DNA of 64,000 nucleotides. Source: Burkholderia catarinensis (lineage in GTDB: Bacteria; Pseudomonadota; Gammaproteobacteria; Burkholderiales; Burkholderiaceae). This document shows, in pieces, positions 28,023-35,544 of the stretch; the first letter of the stretch is position 1, and every line of letters starts with the position of its first letter. Location: the NCBI RefSeq assembly GCF_001883705.2, contig NZ_MDEQ02000015.1:62001-126000 (forward strand), given 5' to 3'. The position numbers were made by a program, and so were the translations under genes. Below the pieces are notes generated by a model. It was not told where the DNA came from, made no database searches, and worked only from the letters and a program-made list of their open reading frames with translations.

Positions 28023-29075
28023 TCAGCGCCGCACGACCTTGCGTCGTTGCGCGTTGATGCCCGCGTAGTCGGGCAGCGTGTCGACGCGCTTTCCGATCGC
28101 CTTCGCGTACAGCGGCATCAGGTCCGGCAGGCGGTTCAGCAGATCCTGGCGCCGCGCGGTGCTGTACGGGTGCGTGTAGATGAAGCCCGTCGCCTTGTTC
28201 GCGCGCGTCGCGACCGCGAGCTTGTCCCACAGCGTGATCGCCGCGCGCGGATCGAAGCCCGCGCGTGCGGCGATGTCGCCGCCGATCACGTCGGCTTCGG
28301 TCTCGTCGGTCGGGTCGTAGTGGAGCGCCTGCAGACGCTCCCCGAGGTTCAGTGCCTGCGGCAGCGGATCGCCGACGCCGAACAGCGGCGGCAGCGTGGC
28401 CGCGCGCAACGACGTCTGCGAGGTCTCACTGAAGTTGCTGCGCGCGTGTTCGCGCAGCGCGTGCGCGATGCCGTGCGCGAGCAGCACGCCGAACTCGTCG
28501 TCGCTCAGGCGGACGCGGTCGAGCATGCCGCCGTACACGAGCACCTTGCCGCCCGGCAGGCAGGTCAGACGGATGTCGCGCGAGCGGATCACGTTGACGT
28601 CCCACGCCCAGCTCTTCACGCGGTCGTTCCACTTCACCGAATACGGCGCGAGCTTCGCGACGATCGCGCGCAGGCGCTTCACGCGCGGCTGGTTCGCGGG
28701 CAACAGGCGGTTGCTGTCGGCGGCCGCCTGCACGATCTGCGCGTATTCGTTCGCGGTGAGCTGCTCGAGCAGCGGCGACGGGATCAGCGTGCGGAACGCG
28801 ATCGCATTGCCGTAGCGGACCTGCTGCGACGTCGGCGTATAGGCCTTCGCCGGCACGGCGGCGCCGCTCGGCTGTGCGGCTTCGGCGGCGGACGGCGGGG
28901 CCGGTGCGGCGGAAGTCGCCGGCGTGGATGGCGTTGCCTGCGCCGCGGCCGGCGCGGAGCCCGTGGCAGTCGCGCCGGCGTCGGCCGCGTGCGCGAACCC
29001 CGCGGCGAATGCCGCGGCACCGACGCTCAGCGAGGCCGCCACGCGCGCGACGCGGTGCAGGCGGTCACTGCGCAC
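28023..29075 (-). CDS. M48-like exported protein with degenerate HGIAH zinc motif
   Basis: A 350-residue protein with a signal peptide (to about residue 30) and an Ala/Pro-rich spacer (30-80), then a domain matching periplasmic M48 peptidases: LTCLPGGKVLVYGGML, the helix LLAHGIAHALREHAR and the third-ligand motif ETEADVIGGD. The HEXXH motif reads H201-G202-I-A-H205. The catalytic Glu is replaced by Gly (codon GGC), while both His ligands and E260 remain. It is thus probably a non-proteolytic M48 homologue. It starts with GTG and overlaps the ampG stop by 11 bases, at the end of the metX run. Confidence 0.87.
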   Translation of the reverse strand: MRSDRLHRVARVAASLSVGAAAFAAGFAHAADAGATATGSAPAAAQATPSTPATSAAPAPPSAAEAAQPSGAAVPAKAYTPTSQQVRYGNAIAFRTLIPSPLLEQLTANEYAQIVQAAADSNRLLPANQPRVKRLRAIVAKLAPYSVKWNDRVKSWAWDVNVIRSRDIRLTCLPGGKVLVYGGMLDRVRLSDDEFGVLLAHGIAHALREHARSNFSETSQTSLRAATLPPLFGVGDPLPQALNLGERLQALHYDPTDETEADVIGGDIAARAGFDPRAAITLWDKLAVATRANKATGFIYTHPYSTARRQDLLNRLPDLMPLYAKAIGKRVDTLPDYAGINAQRRKVVRR

Positions 29076-30588
29076 GGCTGGCCTCGCCGTTGCGTGCGGT
29101 ACCGTTCCACGGCGCGATCTTGAACAGCAGCAGCATCCCGGGAATCGCGAGTGCGGTGCACACCAGGAAGTAGTCGAACCAGCCGATCTTCGCGACGACG
29201 AAACCGCTCGCGGCCGACGCGAGCGTGCGCGGCACCGACGCGAGGCTCGTGAACAGCGCGAACTGCGTGGCCGTATAGCGCGGGTCGGTCGTGCTGGCGA
29301 TATACGCGACGAACGCGGCCATCGTCAGGCCGGTCGTGAAGGTTTCGACACCGTAGACGAGCGCGAGCGCGACCGTCATCGGGCTGAATTGCGGCGTGAC
29401 GGCGATGCCGAACACCGACAGCCCCGCTGCGATCGCGTGGCTCGTCGAAACGGTGAAGTCGTAGAGCACCGCGAGCACCGGCGAACCGGGGCCGAGCTGC
29501 GCGAGCCACGCGAAGCCGAGCGTCGACACCATCTGCAGCGCGCCGAAGATCCACAGCCCGCGGCCGATGCCGATCTTCACGAGCCAGACGCCGCCGATGA
29601 TGCCGCCGGCGACGCTCGCGACGAGCGCGGTGGTTTTCGCGACGATGCCGATCTCGGTGCGCGTGAAGCCGATGTCGAGGAAGAACGAGGTCGACAGCGT
29701 GGTGGCCATCGTGTCGCCGATCTTGAACAGGAAGATGAACGCGATGACGAGCAGCGCGCCGGCCCAGCCGTCGCGCTGGATGAATTCGCGGAACGGCAGC
29801 ACGATCGCATCGCGCAGGTTGCGCGGCGGCGTGCCGACCACTTCGGGCTCGCGCACGAGCAGCGTCATCAGGATGCCCGGCAGCATGAATGCGCCGGTGA
29901 GCGCGAACACGACGTCCCACGGCATGTGGTCGGACAGGATCAGCGCCAGCGAGCCGGGGATCAGCGCGGCGAGCTTGTACGCGTTCACGTGCACCGCGTT
30001 GCCGAGGCCCTGTTCGGTGTCGCGCAGCAATTCGCGGCGGTACGCGTCGATCACGATGTCGGAGCTTGCGCCGAAGAATGCGACGAGCGTCGTGAGCGCG
30101 GCCACCGTCCAGATCGAGTCGCGCGGGGACACGAAGCCGAGCGCGGCGATCGCGCCGGCGACCAGCACCTGCGTGAGCAGCATCCAGCCGCGCCGGCGGC
30201 CCGGCCGCCAGCCGGGCAGGCGCGGGATGTAGCGGTCCATCAGCGGCGCCCACAGGAACTTCCACGTATACGGGAACTGGATCAGCGCGAACAGGCCGAT
30301 TTCCTTCAGGTTCACGCCCTCGGAGCGCAGCCATGCCTGCACGAGGTAGACGAGCGTGAAGAGGGGCAGGCCGGACGTGAAGCCGAGGAACACGCAGATC
30401 AGCATGTGCGTGTTCAGATAGGCTCGCCAGCCGGGGTGATCCTCGTGAGCGGTGAGTGCGGGCGCCTCGTGTGGCGTTTTCGACATGGACTGGAACTGGG
30501 TAGCGTTGACTGATTGCGGCGGCAGCGCAGGCGGCGCGAACGGCGCAGGTGGGGCGGCCGCACGGCGTGCGACCGGGTCTTCCGTCAA
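29065..30588 (-). CDS. ampG: AmpG-type muropeptide MFS transporter
   Basis: Imports anhydro-muropeptides across the inner membrane for wall recycling. The ~507-residue product has 12-14 predicted helices. AmpG-like segments: GFTSGLPLFTLVYLVQAWLR, KFLWAPLMDRY, DIVIDAYRRELL. Two starts are possible. TTG at 30588 has GGGGAG 6 bases upstream and sits 12 bp after metW. ATG at 30486 has no visible ribosome binding site but removes a 34-residue Pro/Ala-rich leader. I favour 30588 modestly. It is part of a metX-metW-ampG-M48 run. Confidence 0.85.
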   Translation of the reverse strand: MTEDPVARRAAAPPAPFAPPALPPQSVNATQFQSMSKTPHEAPALTAHEDHPGWRAYLNTHMLICVFLGFTSGLPLFTLVYLVQAWLRSEGVNLKEIGLFALIQFPYTWKFLWAPLMDRYIPRLPGWRPGRRRGWMLLTQVLVAGAIAALGFVSPRDSIWTVAALTTLVAFFGASSDIVIDAYRRELLRDTEQGLGNAVHVNAYKLAALIPGSLALILSDHMPWDVVFALTGAFMLPGILMTLLVREPEVVGTPPRNLRDAIVLPFREFIQRDGWAGALLVIAFIFLFKIGDTMATTLSTSFFLDIGFTRTEIGIVAKTTALVASVAGGIIGGVWLVKIGIGRGLWIFGALQMVSTLGFAWLAQLGPGSPVLAVLYDFTVSTSHAIAAGLSVFGIAVTPQFSPMTVALALVYGVETFTTGLTMAAFVAYIASTTDPRYTATQFALFTSLASVPRTLASAASGFVVAKIGWFDYFLVCTALAIPGMLLLFKIAPWNGTARNGEASRAQ

Positions 30589-30600
30589 CGGCTCCCCGGC

Positions 30601-31209
30601 TCAGCTGCGCTTGACGCGATAGACAGCAAGACTACCACGCCAGTTCGCTCCCCATCGAATCGGCTGGCCTTCGTGCAGCACGACGCGGTCGAGGATCGTC
30701 ACGCCGACTTCGGGCGCGAGTGCCTCGAAATCCTCGATCGTCAGCACCCGGACGTTCGGCGTGTTGTGCCACTGGTAGGGCAGCGATTTCGACACCGGCA
30801 TCCGGCCGTTCAGCACCGACAACCGGTGCGGCCAGTAGCCGAAATTCGGGAACGACACGATGCATTCGCGCCCGACCCGCGCGGTCTCGCGCAGGATCGC
30901 GGCCGTCTGGTGAATCGTCTGCAAAGTCTGCGACAGGATCGCGATGTCGAAGCTGTGGTCCTCGAACAGGCGCAGGCCGTCTTCCAGGTTCTGCTGGATC
31001 ACGTTGATGCCGTTCTTCGCGCTCGCGAGCACGCCCGCGTCGTTCAGCTCGATCCCGTAGCCGGTCACGTCCAGTTCTTCCATCAGCAGCGCGAGCAGCG
31101 AGCCGTCGCCGCAGCCGAGGTCGAGCACCGTCGAGCGCGGTTCGACCCAGCGCGCGATCGTGCGGAAGTCCGCGCGCGCGGACAGGGAATTCAGCGCTTG
31201 CTGGTTCAT
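30601..31209 (-). CDS. metW: methionine biosynthesis protein MetW
   Basis: A 202-residue methyltransferase-fold protein that accompanies MetX in many proteobacteria and is thought to be needed for acyl-homoserine synthesis. Visible: the SAM-fold motif STVLDLGCGDGSLLALL and FPNFGYWPHRLSVLNGRMPVS, both characteristic of MetW. Its ATG overlaps the metX stop (ATGA), so it should be translated with metX. Confidence 0.94.
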   Translation of the reverse strand: MNQQALNSLSARADFRTIARWVEPRSTVLDLGCGDGSLLALLMEELDVTGYGIELNDAGVLASAKNGINVIQQNLEDGLRLFEDHSFDIAILSQTLQTIHQTAAILRETARVGRECIVSFPNFGYWPHRLSVLNGRMPVSKSLPYQWHNTPNVRVLTIEDFEALAPEVGVTILDRVVLHEGQPIRWGANWRGSLAVYRVKRS

Positions 31210-32351
31210 ACGCCCACCTCGTTGGCGATTCGTTCGTAGTACGCGCGGATCAGGTTGTGATAGCGCGCGTCGTCGAGCAGGAACGCGTCGTGACCGTGCG
31301 GCGCATCGATTTCCGCGTAGCTGACCGTGCGCTTGTTGTCGAGCAGCGCCTTCACGATCTCGCGCGAACGCGCGGGCGCGAAGCGCCAGTCGGTCGAGAA
31401 GCTCGCGATCAGGTATTTCGCCTGCGTGTGCGCGAGCGCGGCCTTCAGGTTGCCGTCGAACGCCTTCGCCGGGTCGAAGTAATCGAGCGCGCGCGTGATC
31501 AGCAGGTACGTGTTCGCGTCGAAGTAGTCGGCGAACTTGTCGCCCTGGTAGCGCAGGTACGACTCGACCTCGAATTCGACGTCGAAGCTGAAGTTGTACG
31601 CGTCGAGCGCGCCGTCGGCGCGACGCAGCGCGCGGCCGAATTTCTCGGCCATGTCGTCGTCGGACAGGTACGTGATGTGGCCGATCATCCGCGCGACGCG
31701 CAGTCCGCGCCTCGGCTTCACGCCGTGCGCGTAATAGTCGCCGCCGTGGAAATCGGGATCGGACAGGATCGCCGAGCGCGCGACCTCGTTGAACGCGATG
31801 TTCTGCGCGGACAGTTTCGGCGTGGACGCGATGTCGATGCAGTGGGCGACGCGCTCCGGATACATCAGGCTCCACGCGAGCGCCTGCATCCCGCCGAGGC
31901 TGCCGCCCATCACGGCCGCGAAGCGCTCGATGCCGAACGCGTCGGCGACGCGCGCCTGCGCGTGCACCCAGTCCTCGACGGTGACGACCGGATAGCGCGC
32001 GCCGTACGGCTTGCCGGTCGACGGATCGATGCTCATCGGGCCGGTCGAGCCGAAGCACGAGCCGAGGTTGTTCACGCCGATCACGAAGAAGCGGTTGGTG
32101 TCGAGCGGCTTGCCGGGGCCGACCATGTTGTCCCACCAGCCGGTGCTGCGCGGGTCGTCCGCGTAGACGCCGGCGACGTGATGCGACGCGTTGAGCGCGT
32201 GGCAGACGAGCACCGCGTTCGAGCGCGCGGCGTTGAGCTCGCCGTACGTCTCGACGACGAGCTGATAGTTGCCGATCACGCTGCCGCTTTGCAAGCGCAG
32301 CGGTTCGGCGAAATGCATGGTCTGTGGAGCGACGATGCCGATCGATTCCAT
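31206..32351 (-). CDS. metX: homoserine O-acyltransferase (acetyl- or succinyl-) MetX
   Basis: Acylates homoserine in the first committed step of methionine synthesis. A 381-residue alpha/beta-hydrolase fold: nucleophile Ser in GGSLGGMQAL, catalytic Asp in FSTDWRF and His in PHGHDAF near the C-terminus. Recent work shows that many MetX proteins use succinyl-CoA; the acyl donor cannot be fixed here. ATG at 32351 begins MESIGIVAPQTMHF. The leader upstream folds as a SAM-II-type riboswitch, so expression is probably shut down by SAM at translation. Confidence 0.96.
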   Translation of the reverse strand: MESIGIVAPQTMHFAEPLRLQSGSVIGNYQLVVETYGELNAARSNAVLVCHALNASHHVAGVYADDPRSTGWWDNMVGPGKPLDTNRFFVIGVNNLGSCFGSTGPMSIDPSTGKPYGARYPVVTVEDWVHAQARVADAFGIERFAAVMGGSLGGMQALAWSLMYPERVAHCIDIASTPKLSAQNIAFNEVARSAILSDPDFHGGDYYAHGVKPRRGLRVARMIGHITYLSDDDMAEKFGRALRRADGALDAYNFSFDVEFEVESYLRYQGDKFADYFDANTYLLITRALDYFDPAKAFDGNLKAALAHTQAKYLIASFSTDWRFAPARSREIVKALLDNKRTVSYAEIDAPHGHDAFLLDDARYHNLIRAYYERIANEVGV

Positions 32352-32356
32352 TCGTT

Positions 32357-32442
32357 CCGCCTTATGCCTTGTGACAGGGCGGCTAAATGGTGTCGGCGAG
32401 GCGCGGAGTCGGAGATGCGCGGCTGACGACCTCTTTAGCCGC
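32357..32442 (-). promoter_or_regulatory. expression platform of the metX riboswitch
   Basis: GGCGG (32361-32357), in the ribosome binding region just upstream of the metX ATG, can pair with CCGCC (32382-32378). The segment TTTAGCCGC (32387-32379), which contains most of that anti-RBS, can instead pair perfectly over 9 bases with GCGGCTAAA (32442-32434), the 3' part of the aptamer. The two pairings exclude each other. This is an inference from complementarity. Confidence 0.65.
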
Positions 32443-32526
32443 ATTTGTAGTGAACCGCCGGGACCAAGACAAATCAAGGCCCCGGCCGGTTCGCGCGCCC
32501 GCAATCGAGTCAGCAAATCGGCGCGC
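32430..32526 (-). ncRNA. SAM-II-type riboswitch aptamer with an extra hairpin, metX leader
   Basis: P1 is GCGCGCC (32526-32520) with GGCGCGC (32499-32493). Its loop opens with GATTT and ends CTCGATTGC. The 3' strand is GCTAAAGAGG (32439-32430). Pseudoknot P2 pairs TTGC (32504-32501) with GC/AA around an unpaired T, and CTC (32509-32507) with GAG (32433-32431). This is the SAM-II architecture, including the GAUUU loop start, an AAAUG stretch and GCUAAA. A 13-bp hairpin (32491-32453) is inserted in the loop before ACAAATG. Confidence 0.82.
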
Positions 32527-32532
32527 TTCCGA

Positions 32533-32567
32533 CTGCCGCCCGAGGGGCGGCAGGTCGGCAAAGTATA
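32533..32567 (-). promoter_or_regulatory. metX promoter and 5' leader hairpin
   Basis: TATACT (32567-32562, minus strand) is a likely -10; no good -35 is seen. A 9-bp hairpin (CTGCCGCCC / GGGCGGCAG, 32553-32533) would lie at the very 5' end of the transcript, just before the riboswitch. Confidence 0.5.
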
Positions 32568-32614
32568 GCGGAAATCGCGGAACGCGGATTTCGGGGCGTG
32601 CCGTCAGCGTCGCG

Positions 32615-33280
32615 CTACTGCAGGATCAGCCGCAGATGCGCATCGGCCTGCTCGCCGGGCGGTTTCTGGAAGCCGCCCTTTGCGAAGCGGTGCCACCTGC
32701 CGATCACATAGCTGACGAGCAGGCTCGCGCGCGCGGCGGGATCGTAGTCGGCCGGCAGCACGAATGGCGCCGCGCTGTCCTGCGGCGCATTCGCCTCGGT
32801 GCGCGCGACGCGCAGGCATTGCTTGACGGTTGCCTCGATGCGGTCGAGCAGCTGGTTCACGCGCTCGGTGAGCCGCTCGTCCTCGCCGACCAGCGCTTCG
32901 CCCGTCAGCACGCGCGTCATCCCCGGGTTCTTCGCGGCGAAATTGAGCATCGTCAGCGCGATCGTGCGCGCCTGCAGCACGCCGTTCGGCTCCTTCGCGA
33001 CGATCTGGTTGACGAGGCCAAACAGCGACTGCTCGATGAACTCGATCAGCCCCTCGTACATCTTCGCCTTGCTGGTGAAATGCCGGTACAGCGCGGCTTC
33101 CGACACGTCGAGCCGGGCCGCGAGCGCGGCGGTCGTGATTTTCTCGGGCTTCGGCGTCTCGAGCATCGCCGCGAGCGTCTGCAGGATCATCACGCGCCGC
33201 TCGCCCGGCTTCGGGCGTGGGCGCGAGGGTGTGGCCTGGCCTTCCGTTACGGCTTGGTCCTGCGGGTAAGTCGGCTGCAT
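32615..33280 (-). CDS. slmA: nucleoid occlusion factor SlmA (TetR family)
   Basis: DNA-binding protein that blocks Z-ring assembly over the nucleoid. The 221 residues show an N-terminal TetR helix-turn-helix (KITTAALAARLDVSEAALYRHFTSKAKMYE is split across two helices) and the SlmA-typical FIEQSLFGLVNQI and RVLTGEALVGEDERL segments. ATG at 33280 lies inside the 3' end of the upstream HAD gene (34-base overlap). In many gamma- and beta-proteobacteria slmA also sits near argB, supporting the call. Confidence 0.93.
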   Translation of the reverse strand: MQPTYPQDQAVTEGQATPSRPRPKPGERRVMILQTLAAMLETPKPEKITTAALAARLDVSEAALYRHFTSKAKMYEGLIEFIEQSLFGLVNQIVAKEPNGVLQARTIALTMLNFAAKNPGMTRVLTGEALVGEDERLTERVNQLLDRIEATVKQCLRVARTEANAPQDSAAPFVLPADYDPAARASLLVSYVIGRWHRFAKGGFQKPPGEQADAHLRLILQ

Positions 33281-34038
33281 TTTTGTCGCCCCGATCGTGT
33301 GCCCAGTCGCAGCGATTTTAACGAACGAATGCGCTGGTCGACATAATGCGGGCGTCCGGTGCCCGGCAGATGGCCGGGCAGGTGGCCGGTGATCCATACC
33401 GTGCCGATGCCGAGACGCTTGTAGCGCTTCAGGTGGTCGCGCGTATCTTCGACGAGGATCGCGTCGGACAGCCGCGCATGCGCGGCGCGCAGCGTCCGGC
33501 GCAGCATCGTGTGATCGGGCTTCGCGCGCCACGCGCGGCGGTCGCGCATGTGCTCGATCGCGATCACCCGTTCGAACAGCCGCTCGATGCGCAGCTCGCG
33601 CAGCACCGCGCGCGCATAGTTCTCCGGCGCGTTGGTCAGCACCAGCTTGCGGCCCGGCAGCGCGGCGACGATCCGTGCCAGGCCGCGCTCGGCGCGCACC
33701 ATCGCGGGCAGGTCGGAAAACGTGTGGACGGCCCGCAGGAAATCGTTCGGGTCGATCGGGTGATGGCGCGTGAGGCCGAGGAGCGCGGCGCCGTAGCGCC
33801 GCGTGTAGCCGTTGCGCAGGCGGTCGGCTTCGGCGCGCTCGACCTGCAGCGCGTCGATGATGTACTGCGTCATCGCACGGTTGATCTCGGGAAAGATCGC
33901 GTGCGATGCGTGGTGCAGCGTGTTGTCGAGATCGAACAGCCAGACGGGCGCGCCGGCGCGCGGCCGGCTGCGCGAGATGCGCCGGCGCCGCAGCGGGGCC
34001 GGCAGGTCGGGCGGAGAGGGCTTGCGGCGTGCGCTCAA
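33247..34038 (-). CDS. HAD-family pyrimidine 5'-nucleotidase
   Basis: A 263-residue haloacid-dehalogenase-like hydrolase, predicted to dephosphorylate pyrimidine nucleotides (SDT1-like). Motif I is FDLDNTLHHA (nucleophile D), motif II VLTNAPENYA, motif III/IV KPDHTMLRRTL and LVEDTRDHLK. An Arg/Pro-rich stretch precedes motif I. The TTG at 34038 overlaps the argB stop (TTGA); no other start lies before the domain without running into argB. The 3' end overlaps slmA. The substrate is inferred from the family. Confidence 0.84.
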   Translation of the reverse strand: MSARRKPSPPDLPAPLRRRRISRSRPRAGAPVWLFDLDNTLHHASHAIFPEINRAMTQYIIDALQVERAEADRLRNGYTRRYGAALLGLTRHHPIDPNDFLRAVHTFSDLPAMVRAERGLARIVAALPGRKLVLTNAPENYARAVLRELRIERLFERVIAIEHMRDRRAWRAKPDHTMLRRTLRAAHARLSDAILVEDTRDHLKRYKRLGIGTVWITGHLPGHLPGTGRPHYVDQRIRSLKSLRLGTRSGRQKCSRLTRRTKP

Positions 34039-34934
34039 TGCGAGCGGATCATCGTGCCGAACGGCTGCTCGGTCAGGATTTCCAGCAGCACCGAATGCTC
34101 GATCCGGCCGTCGACGATGTGTACCGACTTCACGCCGCTCTTCGCGGCGTCGAGCGCCGACGAGATCTTCGGCAGCATGCCGCCGGAGATCGTGCCGTCC
34201 TCGAACAGCGCGTCGATCTCGCGCGCGGACAGATCGGTCAGCAGGTTGCCGTCCTTGTCCATCACGCCCGGGATGTTGGTCATCATCAGCAGCTTCTCGG
34301 CGTTCAGCACGGTGGCGAGCTTGCCCGCGACGAGATCTGCGTTGATGTTGTACGAGAGACCGTCCTCGCCGAAGCCGATCGGCGAGATCACCGGGATGAA
34401 CGCGTCGTCCTGCAGCGCCTTCACGACCGCCGGGTTGATCGCCTCGACTTCGCCGACCTGGCCGATGTCGATGTACTGGCCCGGGTTGTCGCGGTCCGGC
34501 ATCAGCAGCTTGCGCGCGTGGATCAGGCCGCCGTCCTTGCCCGTCAGGCCCACCGCGTGGCCGCCGAAGTGGTTGATCAGCGTCACGATGTCCTGCTGCA
34601 CTTCGCCGCCCAGCACCCATTCGACGACTTCCATCGTCTCTTCGTCGGTGACGCGCATGCCCTGGATGAAGGTGCCGGCCTTGCCGATCTTCTTCAGCGC
34701 CTGATCGATCTGCGGGCCGCCGCCGTGGACGATCACCGGATTGATGCCGACCAGCTTCAGCAGGATCACGTCGCGCGCGAAGCCCTGCTTGAGCCGCTCT
34801 TCCGTCATCGCGTTGCCGCCGTATTTGATGACGATGGTCTTGCCGTGGTAACGGCGGATGTACGGCAGCGCTTCGGCGAGGATTCCTGCTTTCAGCGTGG
34901 GGGCGATCTGCGAGAGGTCGATGGGCTCGGACAT
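34035..34934 (-). CDS. argB: acetylglutamate kinase
   Basis: Second enzyme of arginine synthesis; phosphorylates N-acetylglutamate. A 299-residue amino-acid kinase fold with KYGGNAM, VHGGGPQID, the QDDAFIPVISPIG segment and NINADLVAGKLA. ATG at 34934 gives the usual N-terminus MSEPIDLSQIAPTLKAGIL. It heads an overlapping argB-HAD-slmA chain on the minus strand. Confidence 0.97.
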   Translation of the reverse strand: MSEPIDLSQIAPTLKAGILAEALPYIRRYHGKTIVIKYGGNAMTEERLKQGFARDVILLKLVGINPVIVHGGGPQIDQALKKIGKAGTFIQGMRVTDEETMEVVEWVLGGEVQQDIVTLINHFGGHAVGLTGKDGGLIHARKLLMPDRDNPGQYIDIGQVGEVEAINPAVVKALQDDAFIPVISPIGFGEDGLSYNINADLVAGKLATVLNAEKLLMMTNIPGVMDKDGNLLTDLSAREIDALFEDGTISGGMLPKISSALDAAKSGVKSVHIVDGRIEHSVLLEILTEQPFGTMIRSH

Positions 34935-35228
34935 GGCGGAGGCTCTGGCTGGGAACGGTTGAAACACGGCGAATTGTACAGGAGTGGCGCAGCGCAGCAT
35001 CGGGTTTTTGGGCGAGCCGGGACGCGGGCGGCGAGACTGGGGCACCGCACGCGGCGGCCCGCCGGCTATGGCGCTGCGCGATGCGGGCAGCGGTGCGGGG
35101 ACGGTGCTGGCGGGGTGGTCCGCGTGCGTTCGCGACGGACATCGGCCGGGTGGCCGGCGTGCAAAATCCGTGCGCCACGCTATGCTTGTCGCGTGGGGCG
35201 ACCTCACGCCCGCTTCCGCGATTCCGCC

Positions 35229-35453
35229 ATGACCGATTCTGTCGCCGACGTCCGTTGCGCCCCGCGCCGCGCGCGCTGCCCGCATTGCGGGCGCAGCTTC
35301 GACTGCGGCGCCCGCACGCAGCCGTTCGACTGCTGGTGCGCGTCGATGCCGGGGCTGCCCGGCGGTACGCCGCCGGCGGCCGGCGCGCGCTGCCGGTGCC
35401 CCGAGTGCCTCGCCGACGAGATCGCGCAGCGGATGGCCGGCGCGGCCGGCTGA
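35229..35453 (+). CDS. cysteine-rich CWC-family protein
   Basis: A 74-residue protein with four Cys pairs or singles (CPHCGRSFDCG, FDCWCASMPG, CRCPECL), the CWC arrangement of the Cys_rich_CWC family. It probably binds zinc. Function unknown. ATG at 35229 is the only start leaving the first CxxC intact with a short N-terminus. It reads away from argB and is followed by the RegB-type kinase gene 91 bp on. Confidence 0.8.
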   Translation: MTDSVADVRCAPRRARCPHCGRSFDCGARTQPFDCWCASMPGLPGGTPPAAGARCRCPECLADEIAQRMAGAAG

Positions 35454-35544
35454 CGGCACCGGCCGTGCACGCGGTGCGTCCCGTTCGTGCGCGCCGATCC
35501 GGCCCCGCTAGAGGCCCCGCCCGCTAAACGGGTAAACTGCCCGG

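Noticed and set aside
32466..32477. TTGATTTGTCTT loop of the inserted hairpin, first taken for the SAM-II GAUUU loop
   Set aside because: With this loop the pseudoknot pairs poorly. The upstream loop at 32501-32519 pairs properly with GCTAAAGAGG.
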